From Bolinopsis microptera (taxonomy: Eukaryota; Ctenophora; Tentaculata; Lobata; Bolinopsidae), in contig NC_087076.1 in the NCBI RefSeq assembly GCF_026151205.1, positions 15,460,419 through 15,524,418 on the forward strand: DNA of 64,000 nt, in the 5' to 3' direction. The position numbers and the translations under genes are program-made. A model generated the notes under the pieces. It was given only the letters and a program-made list of their open reading frames with translations, did no database searches and was not told the origin of the DNA. This document shows positions 48,614 through 62,695 of this stretch, piece by piece (position 1 is the first letter of the stretch; each line of letters starts with the position of its first letter).

Positions 48614-50678
48614 ATGTTCTACCACATGTGCCTGGAACACAGGATCCTGCTGCATCCCCAGTATTTCGGTCCGCGACTCATCGACATTGTGAAGAAGAAG
48701 TTGTTTACTGAGGTGGAGGGGTCCTGCACGGGTGAGTCTCATTTTATCTCACCATTAATTTAATTTATAACTTAATCTCTGGATGATCGTTTATTGTGTT
48801 GATTTAGGAGTACACGATAAGGGCACCGAACTCGTTAAAAGTCTTCATTTAACTCATGACTCTCCTTTATCTATCATGTGTTTTTGTTAGTTAAGTTATG
48901 TTAATTGATGTTAAGTTATGTTAATTTGTGTTAATTCATAAGTTATGTTAATTTGGTTTAATTTATAAATATATGTCTGTGCGTTGTGTGTCAAGACCAG
49001 GACACCAGGTCTTGCTATTAATTTAAAGAGATTAATCTAAAGCTTGCTATTAATTTAAAGAGATTAATCTAAAGCTTGCTATTAGTCTAAACAAAGCCAT
49101 TGTAAATCCGCCTTTACAAGACAATACACATATTTTTAATTTAAGTAAATAGTCATCTAAGCTGTTCATTAGAGATATTGAACAATGAACACGTGCCAAG
49201 CCCATTCTAAATGTAATGCTATGCAATCAATGAGTTTAAAATGAACAAATCGTCGGTTTGTAGGATTATTATCAATGGATCTGCAAGCAACAACACCTGT
49301 GCTTGGACAAGAGTTCTAAAAGTAAGAGGTCTACAAGGTCAATACTCATAAGTATAAGAACGAGCCATAGTTGATGCTTTGACAATATTACAACTATTAA
49401 AGAGGTTCAACTTTATCGTTGCGGCTTTAAATTGAGTTATGATCTACAGCTTAGAGGATCCCAAGAATTTTAGGATAAGGTGGACAATATGCAATATGCA
49501 TACAAGGGACAAAAAGAATGACATGAGATCATTGAAATACATGTATATAATACTATTGTCATGTTAAATATTGTAAAATACAAAAATGTCTGGTTTAGGG
49601 TGACCACACCTAATATTGAAAGTACTCTGCAAAAAGCAACAATATCTACTGTAATGTGTTAACTATATATAATTTCGGGGAGACATTGACTTATGAACGG
49701 TTTTATTTACCAATTAATGGCTCAGTTGATTAATACATTTCAGGAGAGTATGGGTTCGTAGTAGCGGTGACTACGATAGATCACATTGGTAACGGCGTGG
49801 TAGATCAGGGACAAGGTTCCGTCAACTTCCCCGTCAAATACAAAGCCATCGTCTTCAGACCTTTTAAGGGAGAGGTACGTTTGCAATTAGCATCGGTTTA
49901 GTTATTAGACGAGATTATGACTGGCACACCGCCAATACACCTTGACACTCATCACGAGAAATAAAAACTACCGCCTATACCGCCAATATTCATAAAATTG
50001 ACCTTTTCAAGCTCCCCTGTAAATTCTAAATATTTAGACCGTCTTCAACGTACCATAAAGTGTGAAATATTCGGTTATATGTCCCAGACGTCCCTGTGTT
50101 TTACAGGTAGTGGATGCTATTGTCCGTGAGGTTAACAAAGTGGGGATCTTCTGCGAAGTTGGACCTCTAACGTGTTTCATATCTCGACACAGCATACCTG
50201 CTGACATGGTCTTTAACCCGGGTAAATATCTCCTCCTCACTCACTGCTCAGCCTCAGTGTAACATAGCTTGTTGTGCCATTTCTATCATGACACTCAATT
50301 AGGTTTGTCATAATATCTTGTAATAACTTGGCATACATTAGACCTTGTCATGCCCAGAACTATTATTTGTTGTACTGATCTCATACTGATATCATATGGT
50401 GGTAAACAAGTTGTAGGACATGATTTAAAACTTTTACCTAAAATTGTGCAAAATACAATGCAGCAACCATTAAAATCTTACTAAAAAGCAACCATTAAAA
50501 TCTTACTAAAATCTTAACCTCCTTTTCAGATATGGAGTGCTATCAAAACCAGGATGAGGGTATAGTTGTACAGAAAGAAGACGAGATCAGACTCAAAATC
50601 ATCGGAACCCGCGTTGACGCTAACGATATATTCGCTGTAGGCTCGCTAATGGACGATTTCTTAGGACTCATTAGCTAG
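48614..50678 (+). CDS. POLR2G: RNA polymerase II subunit RPB7
   Basis: Exons 48614-48731, 49744-49874, 50107-50221 and 50530-50678 join in phase (1, 0, 1) to 170 residues, against 172 in human. RPB7 pairs with RPB4 to form the stalk of RNA polymerase II and binds nascent RNA. The sequence is highly conserved: [91 protein letters not shown], and the S1-like C-terminus [20 protein letters not shown] ending MDDFLGLIS. The first intron (48732-49743) is the largest and shows no features. Start Met matches the family start exactly. Confidence 0.97.
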
Positions 50679-51799
50679 CGATCTGAAGAACTTCTCATAA
50701 AGTCAGTTGCAGCCTATATTTACCTCATCTGCGAATACAGATATGGTTTCTCAGGAGTCAACTCTGGAATAGATAATGCAACGGCTGAGGCTCTCCATCT
50801 GAAAGTTCCCTGCTGTACGTCACAACACTAATTACGAACGTCATCACATCTTCAGACAGCGACAAATTTGATCCATAAGTGATCGACACTTTACATTTAC
50901 CACGGCGTGTTCAACACTTTACTTGAGGAATGTACCATGAAGTTGAGGTGAACCGAATGGCATTGTTCCCTCGTACTTCCACGGTCTCTAATTGACAATC
51001 TAACAGGCTCTCTCCAAACCTCCCAGCGAGGAGACAGCAGGCTTCCCTCCTGAGAACTCCTACACAGACAGTATTATATTGCCACATCCCCTGCTGTCTA
51101 TACCTTTTGGGGAGGCGGTGAAACCAGGTCTGTTCCAGAATGTTCAGGCTCCAAGGTATGCCTGCGCGGGCCAGTAATTGCAGTTTAATCTCTGACAGGG
51201 ACTGTTAAACTTAACCTGGTGTGGAGAGAGAGAGGGGGGGGGGGGGGGTAACCTCACCAGCTCCAGAGATCCGTTAGTTAGTACACCAAGCTCTCTCTCT
51301 CTCTCTCCCTCTCTCTATACCTCGTATTATTATATGACAGCATATGAGAGCCGAGGGTTGTCATCGAGTCGAAGCGAAGTTTACAAACTACGTGTTGACT
51401 AGTAGCGAACATGACTCTCAGCAGCTGAGTGAGACCCTGCACTGCCGGCTTCTGCACACTGGCATACTACACTCTCCTCAGTGCGCTATGCTGTCTTGTG
51501 TGAAGCGCAAAACCTGCGAGTTTTATACTTTGGTTTAACAGGTTTTTAAAACCTACCGCCGCCTGGTGCGGTGTTGTGTTTACTTTTAGTGTTGTTGTGA
51601 GTTTTACATTTCTTAACTATTTCCCTTTCACAGCTCCTTATTTGTGAGCTAATTTGCCTGGTTCACTTTGAAATGTAGCTGTTGACGGTGGGGCGTGGAC
51701 AGCAGCACCCGTTTTTAGAGTATTGTTTTAATGTTGTGATACTATTTATCTTTTTAATGTTATATATTTAAGTGTAGAGTTTTACTTGTCGGTTTGGAG
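50679..51799. other. Intergenic POLR2G to PAWR-like gene; possible orphan exon 51006-51156
   Basis: From 51006 to 51156 an open frame (ALSKPPSEETAGFPPENSY … KPGLFQNVQAPR) is bounded by ctaacag and a gtatgc donor, so it could be an exon, but I cannot connect it to either neighbour. A G run (51233-51248) and a CT microsatellite (51291-51316) follow. Otherwise no gene seen. Confidence 0.35.
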
Positions 51800-54700
51800 A
51801 TGCCTAATAAACCGAGGGTACAGCTGCAGGTGGACATTGGGAAGGGTGTTCCTGTGATTATAAGTGAGTGTACTTTAATGTAATGATAATTAGTTGATAA
51901 TTAAGATAATCTAAACCAGAATTGGGAAATTCCATTCACATCCTGATTCCTGATATATCTTACTTGGTTTCGCATCGTTTCGTTTGAAGATTGGGGTTTA
52001 CGAATGCTCTCTTCCGAATTATCAAGTCAATGTCTCAAGTCTACATTTATTCAAAAACCTTTCGCTGTGTCTATTAAAAATTAGGCAAATCTTTCACCAT
52101 TCGATTCTCGTCACCAAAAATTACTGCACCTTCTTCATATGCAACCCGTTGATTTGATGTCTAAGTCTATCGACCATATGCACACCAGCTGGTAAATTGG
52201 CCATCAACAATAGCAAATTATCGCCGAACTCATGGACCATAGGTATGAAAAATGTGGCACTGCCTGGAACGCTTATATCCCCGGCATGCACATCAAATTA
52301 TAGGAAGCTCTCTTTTAATTGCGACTGTAAAGGGTGGACCATGACTGGGCTCTCTCGCCCCTGAATCTGCCGAAAAGTTACAAGAAAGTATCAATATTTG
52401 ACATTTGTGCGTGGGCAGAGAATCTCAGTTATGTTGCCCTTTTCTTCTAGAACGTTCCGAAGCCTGTCAACATGGCAAAGCATATTTTCTTAGTACATCG
52501 CGTCTTTCCAAATTGTAGGTACATCTCTCATAATGTGGGTCTGCCTACTACTGGACGGTTATATCACTATTTAGTTTCGCACGTGCCTCCACCTAGTAGC
52601 AGTCCGCATCATCCGCCCTCAGTAAGTTTTAGGAAATCACTAGATCCATGTACTGGCCGGTTTGTGTCGATGACATTCTTCTTCGGATGCACGTAGCTCT
52701 ACGTTAAACGTCAATCGAGTATGTTGAACTATAGGAGTGATGAATTCGGGAGTGCCGCCAAGGGTTGCGTTCTGTTACAGTGCGTCCTGCATTCTGGCAG
52801 AAACTGCTCTGAAAAATGAAATAATTCATTAAATCACAAGTCACAACTACGGCTTCTGTTGATTGTAAAGTTTTGCTTTAAATCTGAGACCATATTAGAA
52901 GAAGCTAAGATTTTAAATGTAAAGATGGAAATCACGATCATGGGACTCTACTACAAAAACTTTCAGTTTTAATTACTTAATTAATTAATATTTTTCCGCA
53001 AAAAACCTAATTATAGACCTGTTGAGAACCAGGAGCCCACTCAGGGGAGTCGGGGAGTGATTACGACACGCCCCGAAGTAACAAGAGTTCCTCCACACCC
53101 AGCACCGCCACCCCAACCACAGCTACTTCCAATAAAGTCAGGCGGAGATCCCGAGCAGCAAGGTACGTGACGGCTAAACTTGGAGTTTTTTAACCATTTT
53201 CTTGCTGTCATCAGAAATGTGGAATTTTCCACAATCTTCGATTTTTAAAGTCACTAACCTGCCAAGTTAAAGCCGTCTAAGGTATTTCCTAAAATTTTAA
53301 TGAACCTAACACTCCCCCCTTACAGGCGGTCGACAGGGATCACCCCCACAGAAGCAGATCTAGATACTCCAGATAAGGTTGATGAGGTGGGGTTGTCCCC
53401 CATTTCTACCCCCAAATCCTCCAAATCAGAAAGGGACCCTCTGACCAAAATGTCAGGTGCCACCTCGCTTCTCGTACCAGATATACCGGTCTACCGGGTA
53501 CCCGCTAAACCTAAACCACCTACCAGTCCTAAACCTGACAAAGTTGCCAGACTTAACAAGGTTTGGATTAGAATTAGCGTTTCTAAATTTCATGTTTCTG
53601 TACTGTTATTTTGATTGAATGTACTGTGAAACTCCAAACTGTCAACTCCAGACCTGTTTAACACCGAATTATTCGAAGTTTTATCCCGTAAATAATTTGA
53701 AATCTGAAATTTGTTACTTAATATTATTAAGTATATTAAGATATATATGCTTAATGATAATGTTAAGTTGTCAAAAAATTCCTGTGTTAAAATAAGTCCG
53801 CCTTATTTTTTCCCGGAAATATTTGGTCCGATGTTTTGTGTTTTCCTTGTATCCCAGAAATATGGAAGTAAGTGCGGCTTTTCACTGGATCCTGGAGCAA
53901 TATGGAAGTTTCCACGTACTTTGAACGGACAAATATTCTAATGATTGTAAAATATGCGCCCTTATTTTCTACAGACATCATGTGTTCCAATTGTTTCCTG
54001 GATTGTGGATTGAAGTGACCGACAATCGACATAGGCTGTCTGAACTAATCACACGTGACAGTATTCCAATAGATAGAGTTATACTGAAGTGATGCAGTTC
54101 TCATCTTTTTTCCATCCCACGGGTTAAATTTGGAAGCATTATGCATTAGTCGCTATTGTTAATAAACAATCGTTAATCTGGATAAAAGATACAGCTTAAT
54201 TTAAGATTAAAGCATCGCATTATTGACACTTATCATCGAGTCTATAATAGACTACCGCTTGGGAGGCAAACATATTTTGTAACAGGTACGATCCTGTCAC
54301 ATTTTAGTCTAGAGGTATTTAAAGCATATATTGACGATGCGAAATTGCTTGCGTGGCTAGTCAATGAAAAGGGTAAATTCTTCATCAATTACAGCTCAAT
54401 GATGTTGAAAAAAGAGTTATCGTCATGGGTGGAAAATATTTAAGCCGGTGTTATTGATGTTAATAAAAAAAATGTTGAGTTTTTTCTAGAAAAAAACTCT
54501 TTCATAAGCTTATGAAAGATCGTGACGTACATACTAACTACTAAGTCGATATTTACAACTTATGATTAGAGATTATAAAATATACATTGAGAATATGAGC
54601 TGCTAGCTGTGGAAACTATCTGCAGAGTTTAGATCGATCCGGACCAACTAATTGACTGAATGAATCTGTTAATTAATGAATTAATCATTATAACATTGAA

Positions 54701-56414
54701 CTAAATAACCATTTAACTGATGATGAACTCTATCAGGAGTTAGCGAGTATGCGGAGGAAGATCGAGGAGAACGATTGTATGTTGATCCAGGGGTTAGAAG
54801 AGTTGAGGAGGAAGGATCTGAATATAAGAGCTCTTGATAAGACCCAGCAGAGACTTGCCAGCACTCTTACCCAATTGGAGAGGGATATTGAGGTTCGTTA
54901 TAAATTAGAATTATTTGAGAAATCCCTTGATTTAATATATACTACACCAAAAAAGACAACTTCATATTAGTTCAATTTTTGCATCTTATACCTGCAGCCC
55001 AATATTCGAGGTCTATTAACACTCAATTTTCCATCGCTCGATTTCATCAAAACTTGGTTTCCCCCACTAAACATATACCTGAAGGAATGTGATGTCACTC
55101 ATTTTCGCTATTGCTCAAATCGCGCAACATATTTCTATCACTCATTATTTCAAATCTTTATAATTCCAATCTCCCAACCTTATTAAATCACTCTATAGTC
55201 AAGATAACTAGATGTATTGTATTGTTGTTATCTTTTATTTGTTTGTTTTCAATTCAATTATTTTACCACGGGTCTCTCCAAGGAACGTCGGTATTTTAAT
55301 TCTAAATCTGTGAAAGTTATTTATCCGTGGGTAAGAAAATAATCATGAATGAATGGAGTCGGTGAAGTATGATTTGCATGAGACGATATGGTCATTCACA
55401 ACAGTTTGGTATTTGTTAAAGGAATTTGAATTCCATGATGGGGCGCATGAAAGTAAAAGTAAGGCGTGGTTATAAAGTAGACGAAGTGGCAGGAGAAAGA
55501 ATGTATTTTTTTGACAAATGGCATCAATAAAGTATAACTACCATTCAGCTCAAAGCGACGACCAATAAAATTCGTTAATCCCTGGTTTTAAAAGAAAAAT
55601 TCCACCACCTCATTAGTAGTAAAGTCTATTCTCTGGTCTAAATAAGCTAGGGACTTGGGAGACTTGGCTGATAAAATCTAGACCATATCACGGATACTTA
55701 TCTGAGTTCATTGAATTTATTATTCAAATATTTGAGTCTGTTGTGTTGGCTCACAGTCTGACATCACTCAGACGAATACCAAAAATGATTGTTTTTGAGC
55801 CGTCCAACCAAAATATTACCTCAACACCAAGCCTTGCGTTTGGTTCATCCACTTGACTTATCATTCATTAAATCTTTCCACCAACTGAGTTATAATGCCC
55901 TCATTATTATCCATTATACATTAACACCTGGGTTGGAGAGTCATTTAGTTCTTAAGGAAAGTAAAAAGAATGAACAAAAGAAATGCCAAAGCGCTACTTG
56001 CAACAATCAAACGATTATACTTCTTAATTGGCGATGCTTAAACTGTGGGAACTTTTGAGGAGGGCATTGTATCTCATTTCTGGCGAATTGAAAGGATGAT
56101 TGAAAATAGTAGGCCGCTTTCATTGTCTACTAACTGTGATGTAAGCCATTTCCTTCCATCTCTCAATGAGAGTCTCATTTCTATCTCTCATTTCTGTGAA
56201 GAGATCATCTCAAATCAACCACATCGTCATTCGTCAATTTAGAAATAAAAACAGTTCCCACCCTATGAATTTAATGCTAGAAATCAATTTTACCGTGTAA
56301 CTTTTTCAGAAAATGACCACCACACAAGCGGAAAACGACAAGTTTACCAAGGAGAACGCCTCCCTTATCAGAGTTATTGGCAAACTCTCCAATAAAGTCC
56401 ATAAACCACGATGA
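51800..56414 (+). CDS. PAWR (PAR-4)-like leucine-zipper protein
   Basis: Exons 51800-51863, 53033-53162 (or from 53027), 53326-53560, 54737-54892 and 56310-56414 join in phase to about 229 residues. In order: MPNKPRVQLQVDIGKGVPV; a Ser/Thr-rich stretch (SSSTPSTATPTTATSNK); a basic motif RRRSRAARRSTGITPTEADL, which resembles the EKRRSTGVVNIPAAE nuclear signal in the SAC domain of vertebrate PAR-4; a proline-rich linker (VPAKPKPPTSPKPDK); and a coiled coil (MRRKIEENDCMLIQGLEELR … LERDIE). The coiled coil ends in ENDKFTKENASLIRVIGKLS, close to the vertebrate C-terminus ENEQLKQENKTLLKVVGQLT. PAR-4 promotes apoptosis through nuclear entry and zipper-mediated partner binding. Homology rests on two separated motifs in the right order, so the call is likely but not certain. 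Confidence 0.62.
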
Positions 56415-58468
56415 GAAGCAAAATCGTCACTTCTAGACTTCTCCCAACAAGTTAGAATGTCATAGTGAAAGTGAGAGTGAAATTGAAAGAAGAGGTGAAA
56501 GTGAAAGTTGATATGAAAGTGAAAGTGGGATAAGATCTCGTGATTAGTGGGGCGAGATTCGCAGTATGACTGTGAAAAAAGCAAGTGTTCTTGATCCAAA
56601 CTCTAAAAGAAAATGAACTGACATTTTCATGGACATGATTTGGAGTGCACTTTTTCATCCTATACGATGCCATTACTTATAGTTATAGTTATCGGTTATT
56701 ATTAAGAAAAATGTTGTGCTGTTTGACGTCGCAAAACGTCAATTCTGCGCTATAATTTCTACCACGACTGACGCAATCTACTGACGCGATCTACTGACGC
56801 GATCAGTACTGCAGACGAGAGTTTCTGACGTTTCCGAATTCTTTGAGTTTTGTAAAACTTTAAACCCGCGTTTTGTATTTACATTTCCAAGGTGACTAGT
56901 ACATTTTCTCCATCTATTTCCTGTTGGATTACACCATGGGGCTGTATTAATGTATATTATTGATCCTTGTGTGATGTGTATTGTGTGTTATGTACAGTGA
57001 ACATTCTAATCGGCAATTGTAATGAAAGCAATTCAAATTGTAATTGAAAAAGTGAGTGAATGTATTAGTAGAACAAGCTACTATGCGCGTCAGCAATTGC
57101 AAAATAACAAGCAGCTGCTGAGCTGCATAACAAGCAGCGCTCCAACACCACCAATCATATCCAGTATGTCTCTTAACAACACAGCTCGACAAACTCAGTT
57201 TTTAACTGGCCATTTTCCTCTTCTTGACTACACGTTTGCAGCTGTTTTGCTTGTAGATCGCTCACTGTTTATCTTCTTAGCGACAGAGAGAAAGATCACA
57301 TACAAATCTCAAGATTCAACATATCGTGCAGACTTGAGATATACCATAAAAGCGACTAATTATATATCATAAGTGGTCGGTAATGTGTTAATCGTTGACG
57401 AGATCCCCAGTATTGCAATTAAGGGAGTCAGTACGATTAATTCTGCTTGGCACGTGCCTGGTCGATACAAAGCTGCGAAAACCCACAGAGTGATGGGGGA
57501 CTGACCCCGGGGGCCTGCAACTTCAAACACACACGTGTCCGGCCCCTGAATAACGAGGCTAATTAATGGCTCAACGCATTTCCCTCTTTGTAATATATCG
57601 CTCACGTGACTTGCCAATCTTCCCGTGATGGCTGTCATGGAAACTGATTGGTGTAGGTTGGTCACCAGCATGAGAGGGTGGGTCATATCACATTCCTGTT
57701 TATCCTCCATTCTCAGGCATAAAGAGAACCATCGATTATCTGACCGTCGTCTATAGTTCGTTTTGAAATGGAATAATAGCTTTGAATGGAGCGAAATGCT
57801 GTATTTCAATGGTTCGTTTAATGGAGGAGCTTTCATTGTTTGGAGAGAGATGGGCGAACAAATCACAAACACGTGGCAACGCATTCCTTGGAATTATACC
57901 CTAAATCATTGACTAACGTCTAATCTACTCAAATTGCCGTGAGAAGCTCGAGCTCCTTTAGAAAACTGTGTAACCGTTTGTACAATGGATTCTCCATCTA
58001 TTCATTAGACAGAATTCCGAAGATTCACCTGGGAGAAAAGAAAAAGATTTGGTGGCAAAGAATTTATTTCTATTATTTACCCATCAAATCTATTGTCAGG
58101 TGTCTAAAACGATCTTGAATCCCAGGCCAACTTTACTCGACGTTATTTCGGTCGCACCCAGCTTGTAAAACTGGCTGGCGTCTGACTCAGAGTTATGAGA
58201 AAAATGCCATCAGAATTTATAGATCTTCATAATTAAGATTCTTAAAATTAAATTTAAATACCACAATAATTAGCTTCTTCAAAACAACAATACAAAGTTT
58301 TAAATCTAAATAGCTCGGGTAATCAGAAATTAAGGCTCAATGGCATGGAAATACCCAAAATTCTGAAAGTTCGCTACATTGATGTAACAAAGTTTTTCTT
58401 AAACTGGCGCCCACCAGCTCAAGAACAAAACCTCCTAACCTTGGTAGCTCCACTCCCCAGGTGATGTG
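56415..58468. other. Intergenic region with two unsupported open frames
   Basis: Open frames at 57022-57372 (+, 116 codons, starts MKAIQIVIEKVSECISRTSY) and 57360-57884 (-, 174 codons) have no recognisable domain, no signal and no splice context. I cannot say whether either is a gene. Some AG-rich simple sequence (gtgaaagtgaaagt) lies at 56461-56530. Confidence 0.3.
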
Positions 58469-60600
58469 ATGGCAATATTGACATCTTGCGGAGTGATATA
58501 CGGAGGACGTTATGTCTGGTGGCAGTTTGCCAGGGCTGTGGCTCTGCTCATGACAGTCCTGGCTGGGGCCATGCCCGGCTGGAGTTATGACAGTGTCACG
58601 GGTACCAGAGTCGGTCTGTATCACACCTGCATGAGAGCTATCTGCACTACTACTTTTGATGGTAAGTAGGAACGAGGGTGATCTTTCAGTCCACCTTTCA
58701 TTCGTTATTGAGGTCCGTTTTTTTGGGAGGGAGACAACTCAACGTTTTAAAAGGTAACGAAGGTTTTTTAACTGAGCAAATTTTAGCGGTTCAGAGCTGG
58801 CCACTTTCTCCACCCTAAGCTCATAAAGTCCTGAATTTCCATGTCTAACAACACCCCACTTCTCAGCAACCACCACACTTGAAGTCAGTAAAGCACTAGT
58901 GATAGTAAACGGTGTTCTGGCTGTGCTAGGGCCAGCTGTTATCACAATCAACTTACTCTTGTTGACCCTTGATATCGGAGCCAAGGGCAGGATCAATGGG
59001 GACAAATACAAAACTTTCATCATCCTCAGAAACCGTGAGTTTATTTTTACTATTCCATTATCGGTAAAAATTTATAATCCCGTGGGAAAAGAAAGAAATT
59101 GTAGTTTTGCATTATTTTTCTCAGATTATAGCAAGATTAATGGTTTTAATGAGATGGCTCAAAGTGCCATTATCTTCAGATTTGAGAGCAATTCAAAGAT
59201 ATAATGGAACGAAAAATTCATTGTGCGAAATTGTGACGACATGATTTTGAAAAAATACTTTTCAGGAGGCACATTTTTTCCCCAGTTCTTCGACTTCTTC
59301 ACCTTCATGGAGGTACCAATAGTGTTTGCCAACCTGATCGTTTACATCGTAGTCCACATGCTTTACTACAGCAGCGCGAGTGAGTTATATCATCTACCTT
59401 AGTACAGAATATTTGTACGTCACGAGTTTTGTACGGATATTTTTTATACGGCATTAATTTTATACGATTGCATCAATCTCCCAAAGAACAGAAAAAAATC
59501 CGTTTAGTGACTAGAAAATAGAAATATAGAAATTAATCAATCAGTGTAAGACGAGAAAACGGATCCACTAAGCCATTAGTGTCCATTATGTTCTGTGCGT
59601 CTCTTAATGATTTTACTGCTTTCCAAATTCCTGCAGCTTTCCACCCTTGCAGAATGTTTTGTTTGCCTTCTGGTCCCTGAAAGTAAGCAAACGCTTTCGT
59701 GATAGTCTTTGCGTGCAAATTTCGTAGAATAGGCTTTCCTGAAGACATCTAGTAATCTCAGCACTGATATATTCTGCGCTGTCATCTTGCTCGATTCGTT
59801 TCAATGTACGGTTTACCGTCAGATCATGAGGAGAAAGCAAATGGGTGAGGTTCTTAGGTACATCACTAGCAACTATATTCAATGATGGCAATAGGTTCTG
59901 TACATTAGATGCAGTATGACCACGGAAATCATCCCATATTAAGAGTGCCTTTTGATTTTCTGGGAGTCCTTATAGTTTCTTGATAACTTGATCAACATAC
60001 GGCTTGATAACGTTGTTAAGTAAATTGATCGTTTCCTCAGCATTGGACCAGTGAGACGAGTTGCCACACAGTAAGAATCCATCTGGCAAAAGAGCGGGAT
60101 CGGGTCTCGATCTAGCAGTCTTCCCATCATAAATCATTTGAAAATTTATACGACACAAAATTTATAACCCATAAATTTTATACGACATAAATTTTATACG
60201 AAAAATCGAAATTCGTATAAATATTGTGATGTATAAATATTGTGTACTAAGGTATTCTAAATTCACAAAGATATCATTATCAATCAGTGGGCCAGATGTA
60301 TTTACATTATTTCTTGAAATGATGGCAGCCAATATTTTACCTAACTGTTAATTCTGGTGTCCCAGCTACGTTTTAGCTTGACAGTAACCCATTTCAGATT
60401 ACATATTTTTCGTGTGTTTCTGGGTATACCTGGTGGCCCTGCTCCTCCTTGTGATTGTAGATCTCCACATCCTGATCATCAAGTGTCTCCACAAACGACG
60501 TGTGACACCTCCCGAGAACATCTGGAATCCAGGTCTCCTGGAAAACCCCGACCTGTACGCTAAAGGTGGATGGGACCTTGTTATTTCTAACGACATTTAG
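58469..60600 (+). CDS. Four-TM claudin/PMP22-family-like protein
   Basis: Exons 58469-58661, 58867-59034, 59266-59379 and 60398-60600, all joined in phase 1, give 225 residues. Helix 1 is ARAVALLMTVLAGAMPGW; the first loop has the family pattern W-x(n)-GLY-x2-C-x4-C (SYDSVTGTRVGLYHTCMRA with ICTTTF). Helix 2 is ALVIVNGVLAVLGPAVITI, helix 3 VPIVFANLIVYIVVHMLY, and helix 4 FWVYLVALLLLVIVDLHILI. The tail is short and basic/proline-rich (KCLHKRRVTPPENIWNPG) and ends VISNDI. Claudin-like proteins shape cell junctions; related PMP22/EMP/TMEM proteins have other membrane roles, and I cannot choose between them. The start ATG follows a possible acceptor (ccccag at 58455-58460), so a non-coding first exon may exist. 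A transposon fills most of intron 3. Confidence 0.8.
59397..60252 (-). mobile_element. Truncated pogo/Tigger-type DDE transposon
   Basis: Ends ccttagtacagaatatttgt and its inverse (with few mismatches) are flanked by TA on both sides (59395-59396, 60253-60254), the Tc1/mariner-pogo target. On the minus strand, broken frames encode parts of a DDE_1 transposase: FQMIYDGKTARSRPDPALLP, HWSNAEETINLLNNVIKPYV, then after a frameshift KALLIWDDFRGHTASNVQNL, NLTHLLSPHDLTVNRTLKRI. The second and third catalytic acids (in LIWDDF and SPHD) are visible. The N-terminal DNA-binding part and first catalytic Asp are missing, so the copy is dead. It starts 17 bp after the splice donor of claudin-like exon 3. 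Confidence 0.88.
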
Positions 60601-61483
60601 GTCAGAATTGTTAGCATTTGTTGTTAGCAATTGTTAGAATTGTTAAGTTTAATTCGGAATTGGTGATAATATGTCTTAGGGAGGATATGGGCGTGCAACA
60701 AAAGTACGGTTTCATGAATGAAAAAAATGCAATGATGAGTTTTATATAGATTTTAGTTACTGCGTCTGGCTTGTGCTATTATTTATTCTCCGGAACGATG
60801 TACCATGGAAAAGTTCTGATATGCAAGATATTTTATTAAGTTAGTTTCGCATTACTAAGTTAATTTCGTATTAGTGTAAGATGTGATTTTGCAGGAAGCT
60901 GGATAAACAAAGAAGACCTGTGGTGCGGGACCGGTGATTATCCGGCGGCCTGAACTGCAACTCAAACTAACTCAAACAATCTACAACAAAATCTACACTA
61001 ATGCCCAAAGATTCTCATCTAATTCTCGATCACTTTCGCTCATTTGTGACAATTCCAAATTTCTGAGCCTAGCTGCAAGTCCAACGATGGTCATTTGAAA
61101 ATTATGTTTTCAGCCAGTGATTATACGTTTGAACAGATGTATGATGTATCGTGAAGCACAAAGTAAACAAGAAACTTTCACTGGTAATTAATCTGAATAG
61201 CATTTTAATTTGATTAAGATATGCAATATATTCAAAAAGAAATTAGTTTTAGTTCTGCCACTCAAAGCAAAACAACACACAAACTGCAAATTCAAAAACC
61301 CACAAACTAAAAAGCAAACTATTTGCTCAAACATATTTGAAAAATTCAAAATTAAAGCATCGATATTATATATCTTTCAATAAAATCTTGATGATCCACA
61401 CCATTCAAAATCGGCTGTCTTCAATAATATATTAAAATCGTCAGTATCTTTCTGTCTCTGATAATATAGCAATACTAATAGTG
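60601..61483. other. Convergent intergenic region
   Basis: Lies between the 3' ends of the claudin-like gene (+) and the homeobox gene (-). No gene seen. Confidence 0.4.

Positions 61484-62695
<1,212 letters not shown>

Noticed and set aside
57360..57884. 174-codon minus-strand open frame
   Set aside because: No domain, signal, splice context or repeat relation; could be chance, so only mentioned within the intergenic entry.
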